From Alcanivorax sp. DSM 26293 (GTDB lineage: Bacteria > Pseudomonadota > Gammaproteobacteria > Pseudomonadales > Alcanivoracaceae): DNA of 64,000 nucleotides. Location of the stretch: contig NZ_FNUM01000003.1 in NCBI RefSeq assembly GCF_900107995.1, forward strand, positions 1 to 64,000. The letters are read 5' to 3'. Shown here piece after piece: positions 35,114-47,376 of the stretch (positions are counted from its first letter, which is position 1; each line of letters starts with the position of its first letter). The notes under the pieces are model-generated. The model saw only the letters and a program-made list of their open reading frames with translations. It was not told where the DNA came from and made no database searches. A program made the translations under genes and the position numbers.

Positions 35114-36430
35114 TTAACGTACACCGGCGGACAGGGATTCCGGTTGAACAAACTTGCCGGTAACCGGGAAGCGCACCTCCACCAGCAGCCCCCCGTGCTC
35201 ATGGTTGGCCAGGCGGATCTCGCCGTGGTGCATGTCGGCGATGCGCTTGACGATGGCCAGCCCCAGACCGCTACCACTGAGAGTGCGCGCTTTTTCGCCG
35301 CGGGAAAACGGTTGCAGCAACAGGGGAATATCCTCTTCGCGAACACCCTTGCCGTGATCCCTTACGGTCAGGCGTACCACGTTGTCGGTAACGGCAGTAC
35401 GTACCTCCACCGGTGGGGCCCCGTACTTGAGTGCATTGCCGATCAGGTTGGCCAGCATCCGTTTCACGGTAAGTCGCTTGAGCATCAGGCGGGGTAGATC
35501 CTGCAGTTCAAAACGGATCTGTTCGGCGGGATACTTGCCGGCCACTTCCTGTATCAGTTCGTTGAGATTTTCCAGATCCGGCTGCTCGTCAGCACCATCG
35601 CGAATAAAGGAAATGAACTGGTCGAGGATGGCGTCCATGTCCTCGATATCTTCGATAATGCCCCGTGCCAGTTCCTCGTCCTGCATGAACTCCGCCGACA
35701 ATCGCAAGCGGGTCAGCGGCGTACGCAGGTCATGGGAGACCCCCGCCAGCAACAGGGCCCGGTCCCGCTGGGCCTGCTGCAGGTCGCTGGTCATGCGGTT
35801 GAAGGCCGCGTTCACCGCCTGTATTTCCTCCGGCCCGATGCTGGTGTCCAGTACCGGCACCGCTTCTCCCCGGCCCACTTTCAATGCCACCCGGGCCAAC
35901 CGTCGTAACGGCAGGTTCAACCCCCGGGCAATCAGCAGGCCACCGATGATGGCCAGCAACGGTACCGTGACACCCCAGCCCAGCAGCAGGTAACGGTCAT
36001 AATCGCGGAAGAATTCCATGGGCACCCGCAGCCACTGTCCCTGGAAAGAGGGGGCATTGACCCACAGCACCGGTTGACGACTATCCTCCAGCTTCACCGT
36101 AACCGGTTCGCGCAAGCGCTCCTGCACTTCTTCCCGAAAGCGACTGACCACGGGCTGGGACAACAGCACCGTCCCCTGATGCAGATTGTCCGGGGTGGCC
36201 ACCTCGATACTGGTGGCCCCGGCCAGCCGCTGGGCGAGCCGGGCATCCTCCTCACCGGACGAGGAAAACGCCAGCTCCGCCTGCAGAACCGTCAGACGGG
36301 CATACTCGCGGATACCGGGCAGATAGGCGTTACGGGCAAAGAACCACAGGGTCAGCGCCTGGCTGATACCGATGACCAGCCCGACCACGATGGCAGAACG
36401 GACAAAGGCCGTGCGGGGATAAAACTTCAC
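35114..36430 (-). CDS. envZ: EnvZ-type osmosensor histidine kinase
   Basis: A 438-residue inner-membrane kinase. Membrane segments are at about residues 11-31 and 147-168 with a periplasmic domain between them. A HAMP linker follows, then the phospho-acceptor His 233 in [20 protein letters not shown]. The ATPase domain has the N box ([13 protein letters not shown]), DHGKGV, and [12 protein letters not shown]. It phosphorylates and dephosphorylates OmpR. The gene is downstream of ompR on the same strand, separated by 157 bases that contain inverted repeat J. Confidence 0.93.
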   Translation of the reverse strand: MKFYPRTAFVRSAIVVGLVIGISQALTLWFFARNAYLPGIREYARLTVLQAELAFSSSGEEDARLAQRLAGATSIEVATPDNLHQGTVLLSQPVVSRFREEVQERLREPVTVKLEDSRQPVLWVNAPSFQGQWLRVPMEFFRDYDRYLLLGWGVTVPLLAIIGGLLIARGLNLPLRRLARVALKVGRGEAVPVLDTSIGPEEIQAVNAAFNRMTSDLQQAQRDRALLLAGVSHDLRTPLTRLRLSAEFMQDEELARGIIEDIEDMDAILDQFISFIRDGADEQPDLENLNELIQEVAGKYPAEQIRFELQDLPRLMLKRLTVKRMLANLIGNALKYGAPPVEVRTAVTDNVVRLTVRDHGKGVREEDIPLLLQPFSRGEKARTLSGSGLGLAIVKRIADMHHGEIRLANHEHGGLLVEVRFPVTGKFVQPESLSAGVR

Positions 36431-36468
36431 TGGCGAGATTCCATGACTGTTTGAGCAGAGAATAACAG

Positions 36469-36581
36469 GTCAGGCGTCGGAGGTCGGACGTCAAAGCCCC
36501 AACCATGAATACCCGGAAGCGCAAGAAGAATTCAGCCGGGATTCAGCCCGTAGGTACAGCGTCAGACATCCGACGTCAGAC
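36469..36581. repeat. Long-arm inverted repeat J between ompR and envZ
   Basis: Two 22-base arms (36469-36490 and 36560-36581) pair with four mismatches. The arms are made of GTCGGA/GTCAGA-like units, the same plan as repeats A-C but a different unit. It ends 6 bases from the ompR stop, inside the operon, so it could tune envZ expression. Confidence 0.65.
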
Positions 36582-36587
36582 CACCAC

Positions 36588-37301
36588 TCAATCCGGCACA
36601 AACACATAACCCACACCCCACACGGTCTGGATATAGCGGGGCTTGGAGGGATCGTCTTCCAGCAGGCGGCGCAGGCGCGACACCTGCACATCGATGGAGC
36701 GCTCCATGGCGGACCATTCGCGCCCCCGGGCCAGGCTCATCAGCTTGTCACGGGTGAGCGGCTCGCGGGGGTTTTGCACCAGGGCCTTGAGCACGGCGAA
36801 TTCCCCGGTGGTCAGGTTCTGGGGATCACCATCCCGCAGCAGCGTGCGATTGCCCAGATCCAGCTCCCAGGGGCCAAAACGCACCTCACCTTCTTCCTTG
36901 CTGGGCGCGCCGGGCAATTCACGCACATGGCGGCGCAGCACTGCCCGTATGCGCGCATCCAGTTCCCGGGGATTGAACGGTTTGGGGAGATAATCATCGG
37001 CACCGGCATCCAGCCCTTCGATACGCTCCGCATCATCGCCCTTGGCGGTCAGCATGATAATCGGCATCCGGTTTTCCGCCTCACGCAAACGCCGGCAGAT
37101 GGACAGGCCGTCTTCACCCGGCAGCATCAGGTCCAGCACCATCAGCGAATAGATCTCCCGGGACAGGGCCCGATCCATCTGCTCCGCATCACCCACCGCC
37201 TTCACCGCATAGCCTGCTTCTTCCAGAAAACGCTGCAGCAGACTGCGCAGACGGGCGTCATCATCGACGACGAGAATTTTATCCAGTTGCTGTTCTGTCA
37301 C
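36588..37301 (-). CDS. ompR: OmpR-type response regulator
   Basis: A 237-residue DNA-binding response regulator. The receiver has the acidic triplet VVDDD (13-15), the phospho-acceptor Asp 57 in MVLDLMLPGEDG, and the Lys in DDYLPKPFNPREL. The C-terminal winged helix has LTTGEFAVLKALVQNP and VSRLRRLLEDDPSKPRYIQT (in part), ending WGVGYVFVPD. The start is GTG at 37301, right after GGAGGCACC; a longer ATG reading has no ribosome site. It controls envelope genes with EnvZ. Confidence 0.95.
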   Translation of the reverse strand: MTEQQLDKILVVDDDARLRSLLQRFLEEAGYAVKAVGDAEQMDRALSREIYSLMVLDLMLPGEDGLSICRRLREAENRMPIIMLTAKGDDAERIEGLDAGADDYLPKPFNPRELDARIRAVLRRHVRELPGAPSKEEGEVRFGPWELDLGNRTLLRDGDPQNLTTGEFAVLKALVQNPREPLTRDKLMSLARGREWSAMERSIDVQVSRLRRLLEDDPSKPRYIQTVWGVGYVFVPD

Positions 37302-37519
37302 GGTGCCTCCACGTATCGCAGACTCTGATTTACGCGTTGTGGACTGAACGTGCAAGATAATGGCCCGGAGAGATTGTATAAAAACATTGCAGTCTGCGAA
37401 TCTAACCGCTCCTCAAGGGATTGTGATCCCTGCAGCACCGCCGCCAAAGTAGGCATGAGAAAAAGAAATCGCTACAGTACGCGACAAATGAGAATGGCTA
37501 TCAACAAAGGATTCCTCCC

Positions 37520-38866
37520 TTGCGAGACCGCCTGAAACAGATTCCCCCCGTGGCCCTGGTGATCCTGGGCACGATGCTCGCCATCGTGTTGCTGGCCATT
37601 TTCAAACCCTCGGCGCCCACCCGTGATGTGAGCGAGCGCCATGACCGGGTGCGTTATGTGCTGGCTGAGCCGGGCGCACACTCCCCCAGCATCCAGTTGT
37701 TCGGGCGGGTACAGTCGCCCCGCGCCGCCGACCTGACGGCGGTGGTGACCGCCAATGTGACAAGCATTCCGGTGCGGGCCGGCAGCAAGGTCAGTGCCGG
37801 CCAGTTACTGATCCAGCTGGACGACACCGAGGCGTCACTGGCCCGGGATCGGGCCAAGGCCAGCCGCGACGAGGCCGCCGCCCAATTGCAGACCACCCGC
37901 CTGCGCTATCAGAGCGACAGGAAGAGCCTGGCGCTGGAAAAGAAGCTGGCAAAACTGTCCGAGGACAACCTGCAACGGCTGCAGTCCCTGCGCGGGAAGA
38001 ATCTGGTCTCCCAGACCCAGCTGGACCAGGCGGAAGAAGCCAAGGCCCGCGCTGAACTGTCATTGAGCCAGCGTCAGCTCAGCGTCAGCGATTTCGAGAA
38101 CGAACTGGCCCGCATGGAGGCTCGCCTGGCCAGTGCCGAAGCCCAGCTCCAGCAGGCCGAACTGGATCTGACCCGCACCCGGGTAGAAGCGCCGTTCGAT
38201 GGCACAGTGACGGATATCCCGGTGGCACCGGGGGAACGGGTGCGCCCCGGCGAACCCTTGCTCAGTCTGTTTGCGGACGCCGAGCTGGAAGTGCGTGCAC
38301 AGATTCCCGAACGGTATCTGGCCGCCGTGCGCGACGGTCTGGGCCAGGGCGAACTGGCCGCCAGCACCGAACTGGAAGGCCGCACCCTGGCGCTGAATCT
38401 CAAACGTCTGGCCGGGGATGCCAGCGATGCCCGCGGTGGCATCGACGGTCTGTTCGAGTTTGTCGATGGCGTGCCCGCCGCTGCCCTGGGCCGCCCGCTG
38501 ACCATTACCCTGACCCTGCCGGCCCGGGATAACCTGATTGCCCTGCCGGCCACCGCCCTGCACGGCCTCAATCGCCTCTATGTCATTGATGACGACAACC
38601 GCCTGCGGCGCGTCCAGGCCGATATCGTCGGCGAAGCCATGGATCGGGAAAACGCGCAGCTGCTTCTCCATGCGCCCACCCTTGAAGGGGGCGAACGGAT
38701 CATGACCACCCAGCTGCCCCAGGCCATTGTCGGCCTGCCGGTGGACCCGCAACCTGTGCCGGGCAGCAACGCCGATGGCGGGGAAGGTGATGTGACAGAG
38801 CCGCCCGCAACCCCTGCCACCGTCAGTGGCGACGACAACCACAACGAGGGCCGTCAGGGTGAGTGA
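37520..38866 (+). CDS. RND efflux periplasmic adaptor (membrane fusion protein)
   Basis: A 448-residue HlyD/AcrA-type adaptor joining the inner-membrane pump to an outer-membrane channel. One N-terminal membrane anchor covers about residues 9-28. The lipoyl halves are at VTSIPVRAGSKVSAGQLLIQLDD and APFDGTVTDIPVAPGERV (in parts), with a long alpha-hairpin between them rich in Ala, Glu, Arg and Gln. The only in-frame start near the ribosome site AAAGGA is TTG at 37520. The C-terminus after 410 is an unusual acidic, Pro/Gly/Asn-rich tail. It overlaps the pump gene by 8 bases. Confidence 0.9.
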   Translation: MRDRLKQIPPVALVILGTMLAIVLLAIFKPSAPTRDVSERHDRVRYVLAEPGAHSPSIQLFGRVQSPRAADLTAVVTANVTSIPVRAGSKVSAGQLLIQLDDTEASLARDRAKASRDEAAAQLQTTRLRYQSDRKSLALEKKLAKLSEDNLQRLQSLRGKNLVSQTQLDQAEEAKARAELSLSQRQLSVSDFENELARMEARLASAEAQLQQAELDLTRTRVEAPFDGTVTDIPVAPGERVRPGEPLLSLFADAELEVRAQIPERYLAAVRDGLGQGELAASTELEGRTLALNLKRLAGDASDARGGIDGLFEFVDGVPAAALGRPLTITLTLPARDNLIALPATALHGLNRLYVIDDDNRLRRVQADIVGEAMDRENAQLLLHAPTLEGGERIMTTQLPQAIVGLPVDPQPVPGSNADGGEGDVTEPPATPATVSGDDNHNEGRQGE

Positions 38867-41800
38867 ATCGCGGGGCCTGATCGCCAGCTTTACCGAGCAC
38901 AAGGTCGCATCGAATCTGTTGATGCTGTTGATGGTGATGCTCGGGTTTCTCGGCCTCAACCGGCTCAATACCCAGCTGTTTCCGAATTTTGATTTCGACT
39001 ACATCACCGTCACCATCCCCTGGCGAGGCGCCAGCCCGGAGGATGTACAGCGCTCCATTACCATCCCCGTGGAGCAGGCCATCAAGACCCTGCCCAACAC
39101 CAAGAAACTGATCGCCCGCTCCCAGCAGGGCGCCTCGGCTATCTTTATCGAGCTGGAAGACGGCACCGACCTGGGCCTGGCCCTGGACGAGGTCCGCCAG
39201 CGCATCGACTCCATCCGCAATCTGCCCCAGGACGCGGAGCGACCGGTAATCCAGAAGATCACCAACTACTCCCTGGTCACCTCCATCATGGTGTCCACGG
39301 AAAACGGCTCCCTGGAAGAACTGCGCCCGCTGGTGCGCAACATGGAAGACCAGATCCTCGCCCTGGGGGCCGGCAAGGTGGACTTCCTGGGTCTGCCGGA
39401 AGAGGAAATGGCCATCCAGGTGCCCGCCGCGGCCCTCCATGATCTGCGCATGAGTCTGGGCGAGATCAGCAACCGGGTGCGCAGTTTCAGCCAGGACATA
39501 CCCGCCGGCACCGCGGGCCGGGATGACGCTGCCAAACAGCTGCGAGCCCTGGGCCAGCGACGTGACGAACGGGCCTTCGCCGACCTGCCCCTGATTACCA
39601 CCGCCGACGGCCAGCAGCTGAGTCTGGGCGACGTGGCCACCATCGAGCGACGCCCCCGGGATGACCAGCCTTCCCTCACCTATCAGGGCAACCCGGCCAT
39701 CGAACTGCAGGTGATGCGCGGCGAAGACGGGGACATGCTGGAGCTGGCCGACAAGGTGCGCAGCTGGGGCGCGGAGTACCGCACCACCCTCCCGGAAGGC
39801 GTACAGATGACCTTCTATTTCGAGGCCTGGAAGCTGGTACAGGAGCGCATTTCCACCCTTCTATGGAACGGCATCAGCGGTCTGCTGCTGGTGATCGCCA
39901 CCCTCTATTTCTTCCTCAATGCCCGGGTGGCCTGGTGGGTCACCGTGGGCATCCCGGTGTCCTTCATGGCCACCCTGGGGCTGGTCTGGCTGTTCGGCGG
40001 CACCATCAACATGATCAGTCTGTTCGGCCTGATTCTGGCCCTGGGGATCATTGTCGACGATGCCATTGTGGTGGGCGAGGACACGCTGACCCACTTGCAG
40101 CAGGGGGAATCCGCCCAGCGTGCCGCCCTGGGGGGCGCACGCCGGATGTTCTGGCCGGTGGTGGCCTCCAGTACCACCACCATTGCCGCCTTCCTGCCCC
40201 TGGGCATGATGAGCGGCGCCATGGGCAAGATCGCCTTCGACATTCCCTTCGTGATGATCTGTGTGATCCTGGCCTCCCTGCTGGAATGCTTTCTGGTATT
40301 GCCCGGCCATTTGCATCACAGCTTCCGGGGTATCCAGGTCAAAGCCTCCGGGGTGCGGGAACGTATCGACGCCGGCTTCCACCGGTTCCGTGAGGAGCGA
40401 TTCCGGCCGTTGGTGGCCTGGGCCATTCGCCATCGGCACCTGGTCAGCGTCTCCGCCGTGGCGGCGTTCATCCTGGCACTGAGCCTGATCGCCACCGGCT
40501 GGCTCAAGTTCACCTTTTTCCCACCGGTGGATGGTGACCAGCTGCGCGCCGTGGTGGAGTTTTCCTCCGGCACTGACCGGCGCCAGGTGGATCGCTTCCT
40601 GTCCCATCTGGAAGACGCCCTGAACGAGACCAACGAGGAACTGGGCGGCCATCTGGTCAAGACCGTCATCAGTCACCATGGCGCCGCCGCCGGCTTCCCC
40701 AACCCTGGCGGGCGCATGGAAAAATACGGCGATGAATACGGCACCCTGGTGGTGGAAGTCTATGTGGGCTCGGACAGACAGATCAGCAATGACGAACTGA
40801 TCCAGAACTGGCGAGAGAAACTGACCCTGCCTGCCGGCCTGGACCAGCTCACCATTTCCCAGCCGGAAGCGGGCCCACCGGGCAAACCCATCGAGGTGAA
40901 GCTCACCGGCAGCGATGCGCCGACCCTGAAACAGGCATCCCTGGCCCTGCAGGAACGGCTCAACGATTTTGCCGGGGTCAGCAACGTGGACGACGACCTG
41001 CCCTACGGCAAGGAGCAGCTGACCTTTGAACTGACCGCCCGGGGCCGCGCTCTGGGGCTGACTCTCAACGAGGTGGCCAGCCAGTTACGCGCCGCCTTCG
41101 ACGGCAACCTGGCCCAGCTCTATAACGAGGAAGACGAGGAAATCGAAGTGCGGGTGATGCTGCCGGACAGTGAACGTCGTCAGTTCACCGCCCTGGAGCG
41201 TCTGCCCATCATCACCGCCCAGGGTGAGGCCATCGCCCTGCGGGACGTGGTGAACTTTGATGCCCGCAAGGGCGTGGACTTACTGCGCCGCGTCAACGGC
41301 GAACTGGCCGTCACCGTCTACGCGGACCTGGACCCGGAGCAGGGCAACGCCAACGAGATTATTGCCAGCCTCAACGACAGCACCCTGCCCGACCTGAAAG
41401 CCAAATATGGCATTGGCGTCGGCTATGAGGGCAAGCTGCAGGAACAGGCTGACAACATGAAGGACATGGCCACCGGTGCCCTGCTGGGGCTGGCAATCAT
41501 CTATGTGGTACTGGCCTGGGTGTTCAGCTCCTACTCCTGGCCCTTGGCGATCATGACCGCGATTTTCTTTGGCCTCACCGGCGCGGTGATCGGGCATATC
41601 TTCACCGCCCCCTTCGGCATCAAGTTTTCCATGTTTTCCGCCATGGGGCTGTTCGGTCTGTCCGGCATCATCGTCAACGATTCCATCGTGCTGGTGAGCT
41701 TCTACCAGCAACTGGTGGCCGAAGGCATGGAACGGTTCCAGGCCATCGTGGAAGCCTGTGTGCGACGTCTGCGGGCCGTCCTGCTGACCTCCATCACCAC

Positions 41801-42470
41801 CATCGCCGGGCTCACTCCCATCCTGTTCGAAAGCTCCCTGCAGGCCCAGTTCCTCAAGCCCATGGCCGTAAGTATCGTCTTTGGGCTGCTGTTCGGTACC
41901 GTACTGATCCTGTTGGTGGTGCCGGCCATGCTGATGCTGATCGAGGAGCAGCGGGACCGCTTCCGGGGGATGGGCCCACGACTGGCACCGGGCAATTGGG
42001 GGGAACTGGCACGCCGGGCATGGCGTTTTGATCCTGCCTATCACCGGCAGCAGCCGGGCCCGCAGGGGCTGGGCGGCCATCTGTGGTGGGTAATGATTCT
42101 CGGCCCCTGGCTGTTACTGACCATAGTGGGCAAACTACCGCTGCTGCAGCACGCCCTGGAGGCCGATGCCGGGCCCTTGCTGATCGCACCCACCGGGCTG
42201 CTGTGGCTGGTCATGGCCGGGCTGGGGGCCACCTTCCTGTGGCACCTGTTCCGCCGTCGCCAGCGAGCCGCCAGGCTGGCCGTATACTGGTTATTGGTGA
42301 CAGGTTTGGGCAGTCTGCTGATCGCGGCACTGGCACCACTGGCCGGTCCGCAGGGCAGTGAACTGGCCACTGCGTTCTGGTCCCAGGCGCGCTGGGCGCT
42401 TGTCACTGCGCTAATCGTATTGCCCTTGCTGTTGTGGAGTCGGCGCAGTGCACAGACCCTGACACGCTGA
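38859..42470 (+). CDS. RND efflux transporter with extended C-terminus
   Basis: A 1203-residue proton-driven inner-membrane pump of the AcrB/MexB superfamily. The paired core motifs GLILALGIIVDDAIVVGEDT and GLSGIIVNDSIVLVS lie in the two halves, and the large periplasmic loops are full length. The GTG start at 38859 overlaps the adaptor gene, indicating translational coupling. After the normal end of the second half (about residue 1030) comes an additional 170 residues with about four hydrophobic segments, for example WWVMILGPWLLLTIVG and WALVTALIVLPLLLW. This extension is not usual in RND pumps. Substrate unknown. Confidence 0.92.
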   Translation: MSESRGLIASFTEHKVASNLLMLLMVMLGFLGLNRLNTQLFPNFDFDYITVTIPWRGASPEDVQRSITIPVEQAIKTLPNTKKLIARSQQGASAIFIELEDGTDLGLALDEVRQRIDSIRNLPQDAERPVIQKITNYSLVTSIMVSTENGSLEELRPLVRNMEDQILALGAGKVDFLGLPEEEMAIQVPAAALHDLRMSLGEISNRVRSFSQDIPAGTAGRDDAAKQLRALGQRRDERAFADLPLITTADGQQLSLGDVATIERRPRDDQPSLTYQGNPAIELQVMRGEDGDMLELADKVRSWGAEYRTTLPEGVQMTFYFEAWKLVQERISTLLWNGISGLLLVIATLYFFLNARVAWWVTVGIPVSFMATLGLVWLFGGTINMISLFGLILALGIIVDDAIVVGEDTLTHLQQGESAQRAALGGARRMFWPVVASSTTTIAAFLPLGMMSGAMGKIAFDIPFVMICVILASLLECFLVLPGHLHHSFRGIQVKASGVRERIDAGFHRFREERFRPLVAWAIRHRHLVSVSAVAAFILALSLIATGWLKFTFFPPVDGDQLRAVVEFSSGTDRRQVDRFLSHLEDALNETNEELGGHLVKTVISHHGAAAGFPNPGGRMEKYGDEYGTLVVEVYVGSDRQISNDELIQNWREKLTLPAGLDQLTISQPEAGPPGKPIEVKLTGSDAPTLKQASLALQERLNDFAGVSNVDDDLPYGKEQLTFELTARGRALGLTLNEVASQLRAAFDGNLAQLYNEEDEEIEVRVMLPDSERRQFTALERLPIITAQGEAIALRDVVNFDARKGVDLLRRVNGELAVTVYADLDPEQGNANEIIASLNDSTLPDLKAKYGIGVGYEGKLQEQADNMKDMATGALLGLAIIYVVLAWVFSSYSWPLAIMTAIFFGLTGAVIGHIFTAPFGIKFSMFSAMGLFGLSGIIVNDSIVLVSFYQQLVAEGMERFQAIVEACVRRLRAVLLTSITTIAGLTPILFESSLQAQFLKPMAVSIVFGLLFGTVLILLVVPAMLMLIEEQRDRFRGMGPRLAPGNWGELARRAWRFDPAYHRQQPGPQGLGGHLWWVMILGPWLLLTIVGKLPLLQHALEADAGPLLIAPTGLLWLVMAGLGATFLWHLFRRRQRAARLAVYWLLVTGLGSLLIAALAPLAGPQGSELATAFWSQARWALVTALIVLPLLLWSRRSAQTLTR

Positions 42471-42548
42471 CCGAAAACGGCATCATAGTGCCATAATTCG
42501 ACAGCTTACCTTTTGACCAGTGACTGGTATTATTCGCGTCTGAAGATA

Positions 42549-42814
42549 GGGAGCCTCTGAATAACTCCTTGCATGCTCAGTCTTTCAGGCTGGTTCGCAA
42601 TCTAGGCGCGCTTTTGATGGCATGCTGGTTGCCTGTCGAAAAAGCGCAACAACGAGTGCGGGCCAGCCTGGAAGACCCGGAGGGCGCGGCCTGAAGGGAA
42701 CATCTGCTGCGCTTTGTCGCTAGGAAAGGGGACCACCCTGTCCGTCGCAACAAAACACAACAGCTGCACCCTTCAGGCCACGCTGAGTACGCAAGGAGTT
42801 ATACAGAGGCTCCC
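42549..42814. mobile_element. MITE-like element with 24-bp terminal inverted repeats
   Basis: The 266-base element is bounded by inverted repeats at 42549-42572 and 42791-42814 that differ at one base and begin GGGAGCCTCTG. No open frame of note lies inside. Size and ends fit a non-autonomous derivative of a DNA transposon, but I cannot name the parent and see no clear target duplication. It lies between the RND gene and pilH, 57 bases before the pilH start, so it may carry or disrupt the pilH promoter. Confidence 0.7.
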
Positions 42815-42870
42815 AACAGACAAAAACAAAGTACCGCCGACACAAGCAGTATCGGCGCGAGGAGAGCAAC

Positions 42871-43233
42871 ATGGCCAAAATTCTTGTGGTGGATGACTCG
42901 CCGACCCAATTGACCAACCTGGTCAAGATCGTCCAGGGCGAAGGCCATGAGGTCATTACCGCCACCAATGGCATGGAAGGCATCGAGAAAGCCCGTGAGG
43001 AAAAACCCGACCTGATTCTCATGGACGTGGTGATGCCGGAACTGAACGGCTTCCAGGCCACCCGCAAAATCACCCGTGACCCGGCCACCGAACAGATTCC
43101 GGTGATCCTGGTCACCACCAAGGATCAGGAGACCGACAAGGTCTGGGGGCAGCGTCAGGGGGCGGCCGGCTACATCATCAAACCGCCCAAGGAAGCCGAG
43201 CTGATCGCCAAGATCAACGAAGTGCTGGGCTAG
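42871..43233 (+). CDS. pilH: PilH-like single-domain response regulator
   Basis: A 120-residue CheY-like receiver without output domain. DD at residues 8-9, the phospho-acceptor Asp 52 in LMDVVMPELNGFQATR, Thr 82 and Lys 104 (YIIKPP) are present. VTTKDQETDKVWGQRQGA is highly typical of PilH/PilG-type regulators of twitching motility. The rest of the pil-chp cluster is not adjacent, so it may serve another chemosensory system. GAGGAGAGCAAC precedes the start, and a terminator follows. Confidence 0.87.
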   Translation: MAKILVVDDSPTQLTNLVKIVQGEGHEVITATNGMEGIEKAREEKPDLILMDVVMPELNGFQATRKITRDPATEQIPVILVTTKDQETDKVWGQRQGAAGYIIKPPKEAELIAKINEVLG

Positions 43234-43286
43234 TGCCCCGCTAGGCTGGCATCTGCAACATAGCCGCTTCCACAAGTCAATCTGTT

Positions 43287-43328
43287 AACGACCGGGATCA
43301 TTGCCTATGATTTCGGTCGTTTTGTTTT
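43287..43328 (+). terminator. Rho-independent terminator of pilH
   Basis: AACGACCG and CGGTCGTT form the outer stem with a further ATCAT/ATGAT pairing inside, followed by TTTGTTTT. It lies about 55 bases past the stop and before the tex start. Confidence 0.82.
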
Positions 43329-43376
43329 ACGCCTGCACGCGACATGCCTGCAGGCCGCACGCAGCCAGGAAAAGTC

Positions 43377-45722
<2,346 letters not shown>

Positions 45723-45782
45723 CCCGGTGACTTCTCTCTGTCATTCTACTGCCCCATGATTGTCGGATTTCCGTCACACCCG

Positions 45783-45802
45783 CCGCCGGGCTCGCCCGGC
45801 GG
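45783..45802. repeat. GC-rich hairpin upstream of gshA
   Basis: CCGCCGGG and CCCGGCGG flank the loop CTCG, 18 bases before the gshA start, in its leader. It resembles the 884-902 hairpin. It could lower gshA translation or belong to a dispersed repeat. Confidence 0.5.
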
Positions 45803-45819
45803 GACGACAGGGCCAAACC

Positions 45820-47376
45820 ATGAAACTTGAACAGCGTATTCACGCCCTGCTGGACTCAGACGCCGCCGCCACCCTGGCGGGTATCCGCCGCGGCATCGAA
45901 AAAGAAAGCCTGCGCATTACCACCGATGGCACCCTGGCCCAGACGCCCCATCCCACCGCGCTGGGCTCTGCGCTCACTCACCCCTATATCACCACGGACT
46001 ATTCCGAAGCCCTGCTGGAATTCATCACCCCGCCCAGCACCGAGCTGCACAAGCCGCTGGAATTTCTCGAGCAGCTGCACCGCTACGTTTACAGCCATAT
46101 CGGTGACGAGGTGCTGTGGGTCAACTCCATGCCGTGCATGATCAGCAACGATGCTGACGTGCCGGTGGCACAGTACGGCAGCTCCAATGTGGGTCGCATG
46201 AAGAGCGTCTACCGGGAAGGGCTGGGTCACCGCTATGGCCGCAAGATGCAGACCATTGCCGGCATCCATTACAACTTTTCCTACCCGGAAGAATTCTGGA
46301 AACTGAACCAGGTACTGGAAGGGGAAAGAGGCCCGCTGCAGGACTATATCTCCAAGCGCTATTTCGATCTGACCCGCAACTTCCAGCGTTATTCCTGGCT
46401 GCTGGTGTACCTGTTCGGCGCCTCACCGGCCCTGTGCAAATCCTTCCTGGCCGGTCGTGAGCACCAGCTGGATACCTTTGACCACACCCTGTTCAAACCC
46501 AACGCCACCAGCCTGCGCATGAGCGATCTGGGCTACCAGAACAATGCCCAGTCGTCCCTGGCAATCAGCTACAACAATCTGGACGAGTATGTGGCCACCC
46601 TGACCCACGCCATCAAGACGCCGGAACCGGCCTACGAAAAGATCGGCGTAAAGGTGGGCAACGACTATCGCCAGCTGAATGCCAACATCCTGCAGATCGA
46701 AAACGAGTACTACTCCTCGATCCGCCCCAAGCGCACCATCAACAAGGGCGAGCGCCCCACCACCGCCCTGCAGAAGCGCGGCGTGGAATATATCGAGATC
46801 CGCGCCCTGGATCTGAACCCGTTCGAACCGGTGGGCATCAACCAGCAGGAAATCCGTTTCCTGGACCTGTTTGCCACCTACTGCCTACTGCGCGAATCCC
46901 CGCAACTGGAAAAGTGCGACCTGCATGCCAGCAAGGAAAACCTGCGCAAGGTGGTCTACGACGGCCGCAACACCGCCATCGAATTGTGCAACTGGGGCAA
47001 GGCCGTATCACTGAAAGACTGGGCGACAGAAAAACTGCAGCAGATGCAGCCCATCGCCGAACTGTTCGACCGCACCCATGGCGGCAACAACTACAGCGAC
47101 GCCCTGGCCCGCCAGCAGGAAAAGGTGGACAACCCGGACACTACCCCATCGGCCCGGATTCTCGACAAACTGGAAAGCCGCCAGCAAAGTTTCTTCCAGT
47201 TCGCCATGAACCAGGCCCTGGCCCATCGGGACCACTTCCTCTCCCGGCAGCGCTGCGACGACACCAACCAGCGCCTGGAACAACTGGCCGCTCACAGCCT
47301 GACCGAGCAGCGCCACTGGGAAGATGCGGAAACCCAGAGTTTCGAGGATTATCTGGCGGATTACTTCCGCGACTGA
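45820..47376 (+). CDS. gshA: Glutamate-cysteine ligase
   Basis: A 518-residue enzyme, exactly the length I recall for E. coli GshA, joining Glu and Cys in the first step of glutathione synthesis. GIRRGIEKESLRI is the N-terminal signature; HPYITTDYSEALLEFITPP-type sequence, GIHYNFSYP and KRGVEYIEIRALDLNPF (in parts) are active-site blocks. The ATG at 45820 has AGGG nearby; a longer reading includes the upstream hairpin and looks non-coding. It is probably expressed alone. Confidence 0.96.
   Translation: MKLEQRIHALLDSDAAATLAGIRRGIEKESLRITTDGTLAQTPHPTALGSALTHPYITTDYSEALLEFITPPSTELHKPLEFLEQLHRYVYSHIGDEVLWVNSMPCMISNDADVPVAQYGSSNVGRMKSVYREGLGHRYGRKMQTIAGIHYNFSYPEEFWKLNQVLEGERGPLQDYISKRYFDLTRNFQRYSWLLVYLFGASPALCKSFLAGREHQLDTFDHTLFKPNATSLRMSDLGYQNNAQSSLAISYNNLDEYVATLTHAIKTPEPAYEKIGVKVGNDYRQLNANILQIENEYYSSIRPKRTINKGERPTTALQKRGVEYIEIRALDLNPFEPVGINQQEIRFLDLFATYCLLRESPQLEKCDLHASKENLRKVVYDGRNTAIELCNWGKAVSLKDWATEKLQQMQPIAELFDRTHGGNNYSDALARQQEKVDNPDTTPSARILDKLESRQQSFFQFAMNQALAHRDHFLSRQRCDDTNQRLEQLAAHSLTEQRHWEDAETQSFEDYLADYFRD

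Noticed and set aside
34978-35346. 122-codon open frame overlapping the envZ end
   Set aside because: It overlaps the conserved ATPase part of EnvZ in another frame and has unlikely composition.
42549-42814. Riboswitch or structured RNA before pilH
   Set aside because: The terminal inverted repeats and lack of conserved core fit a transposon derivative better.
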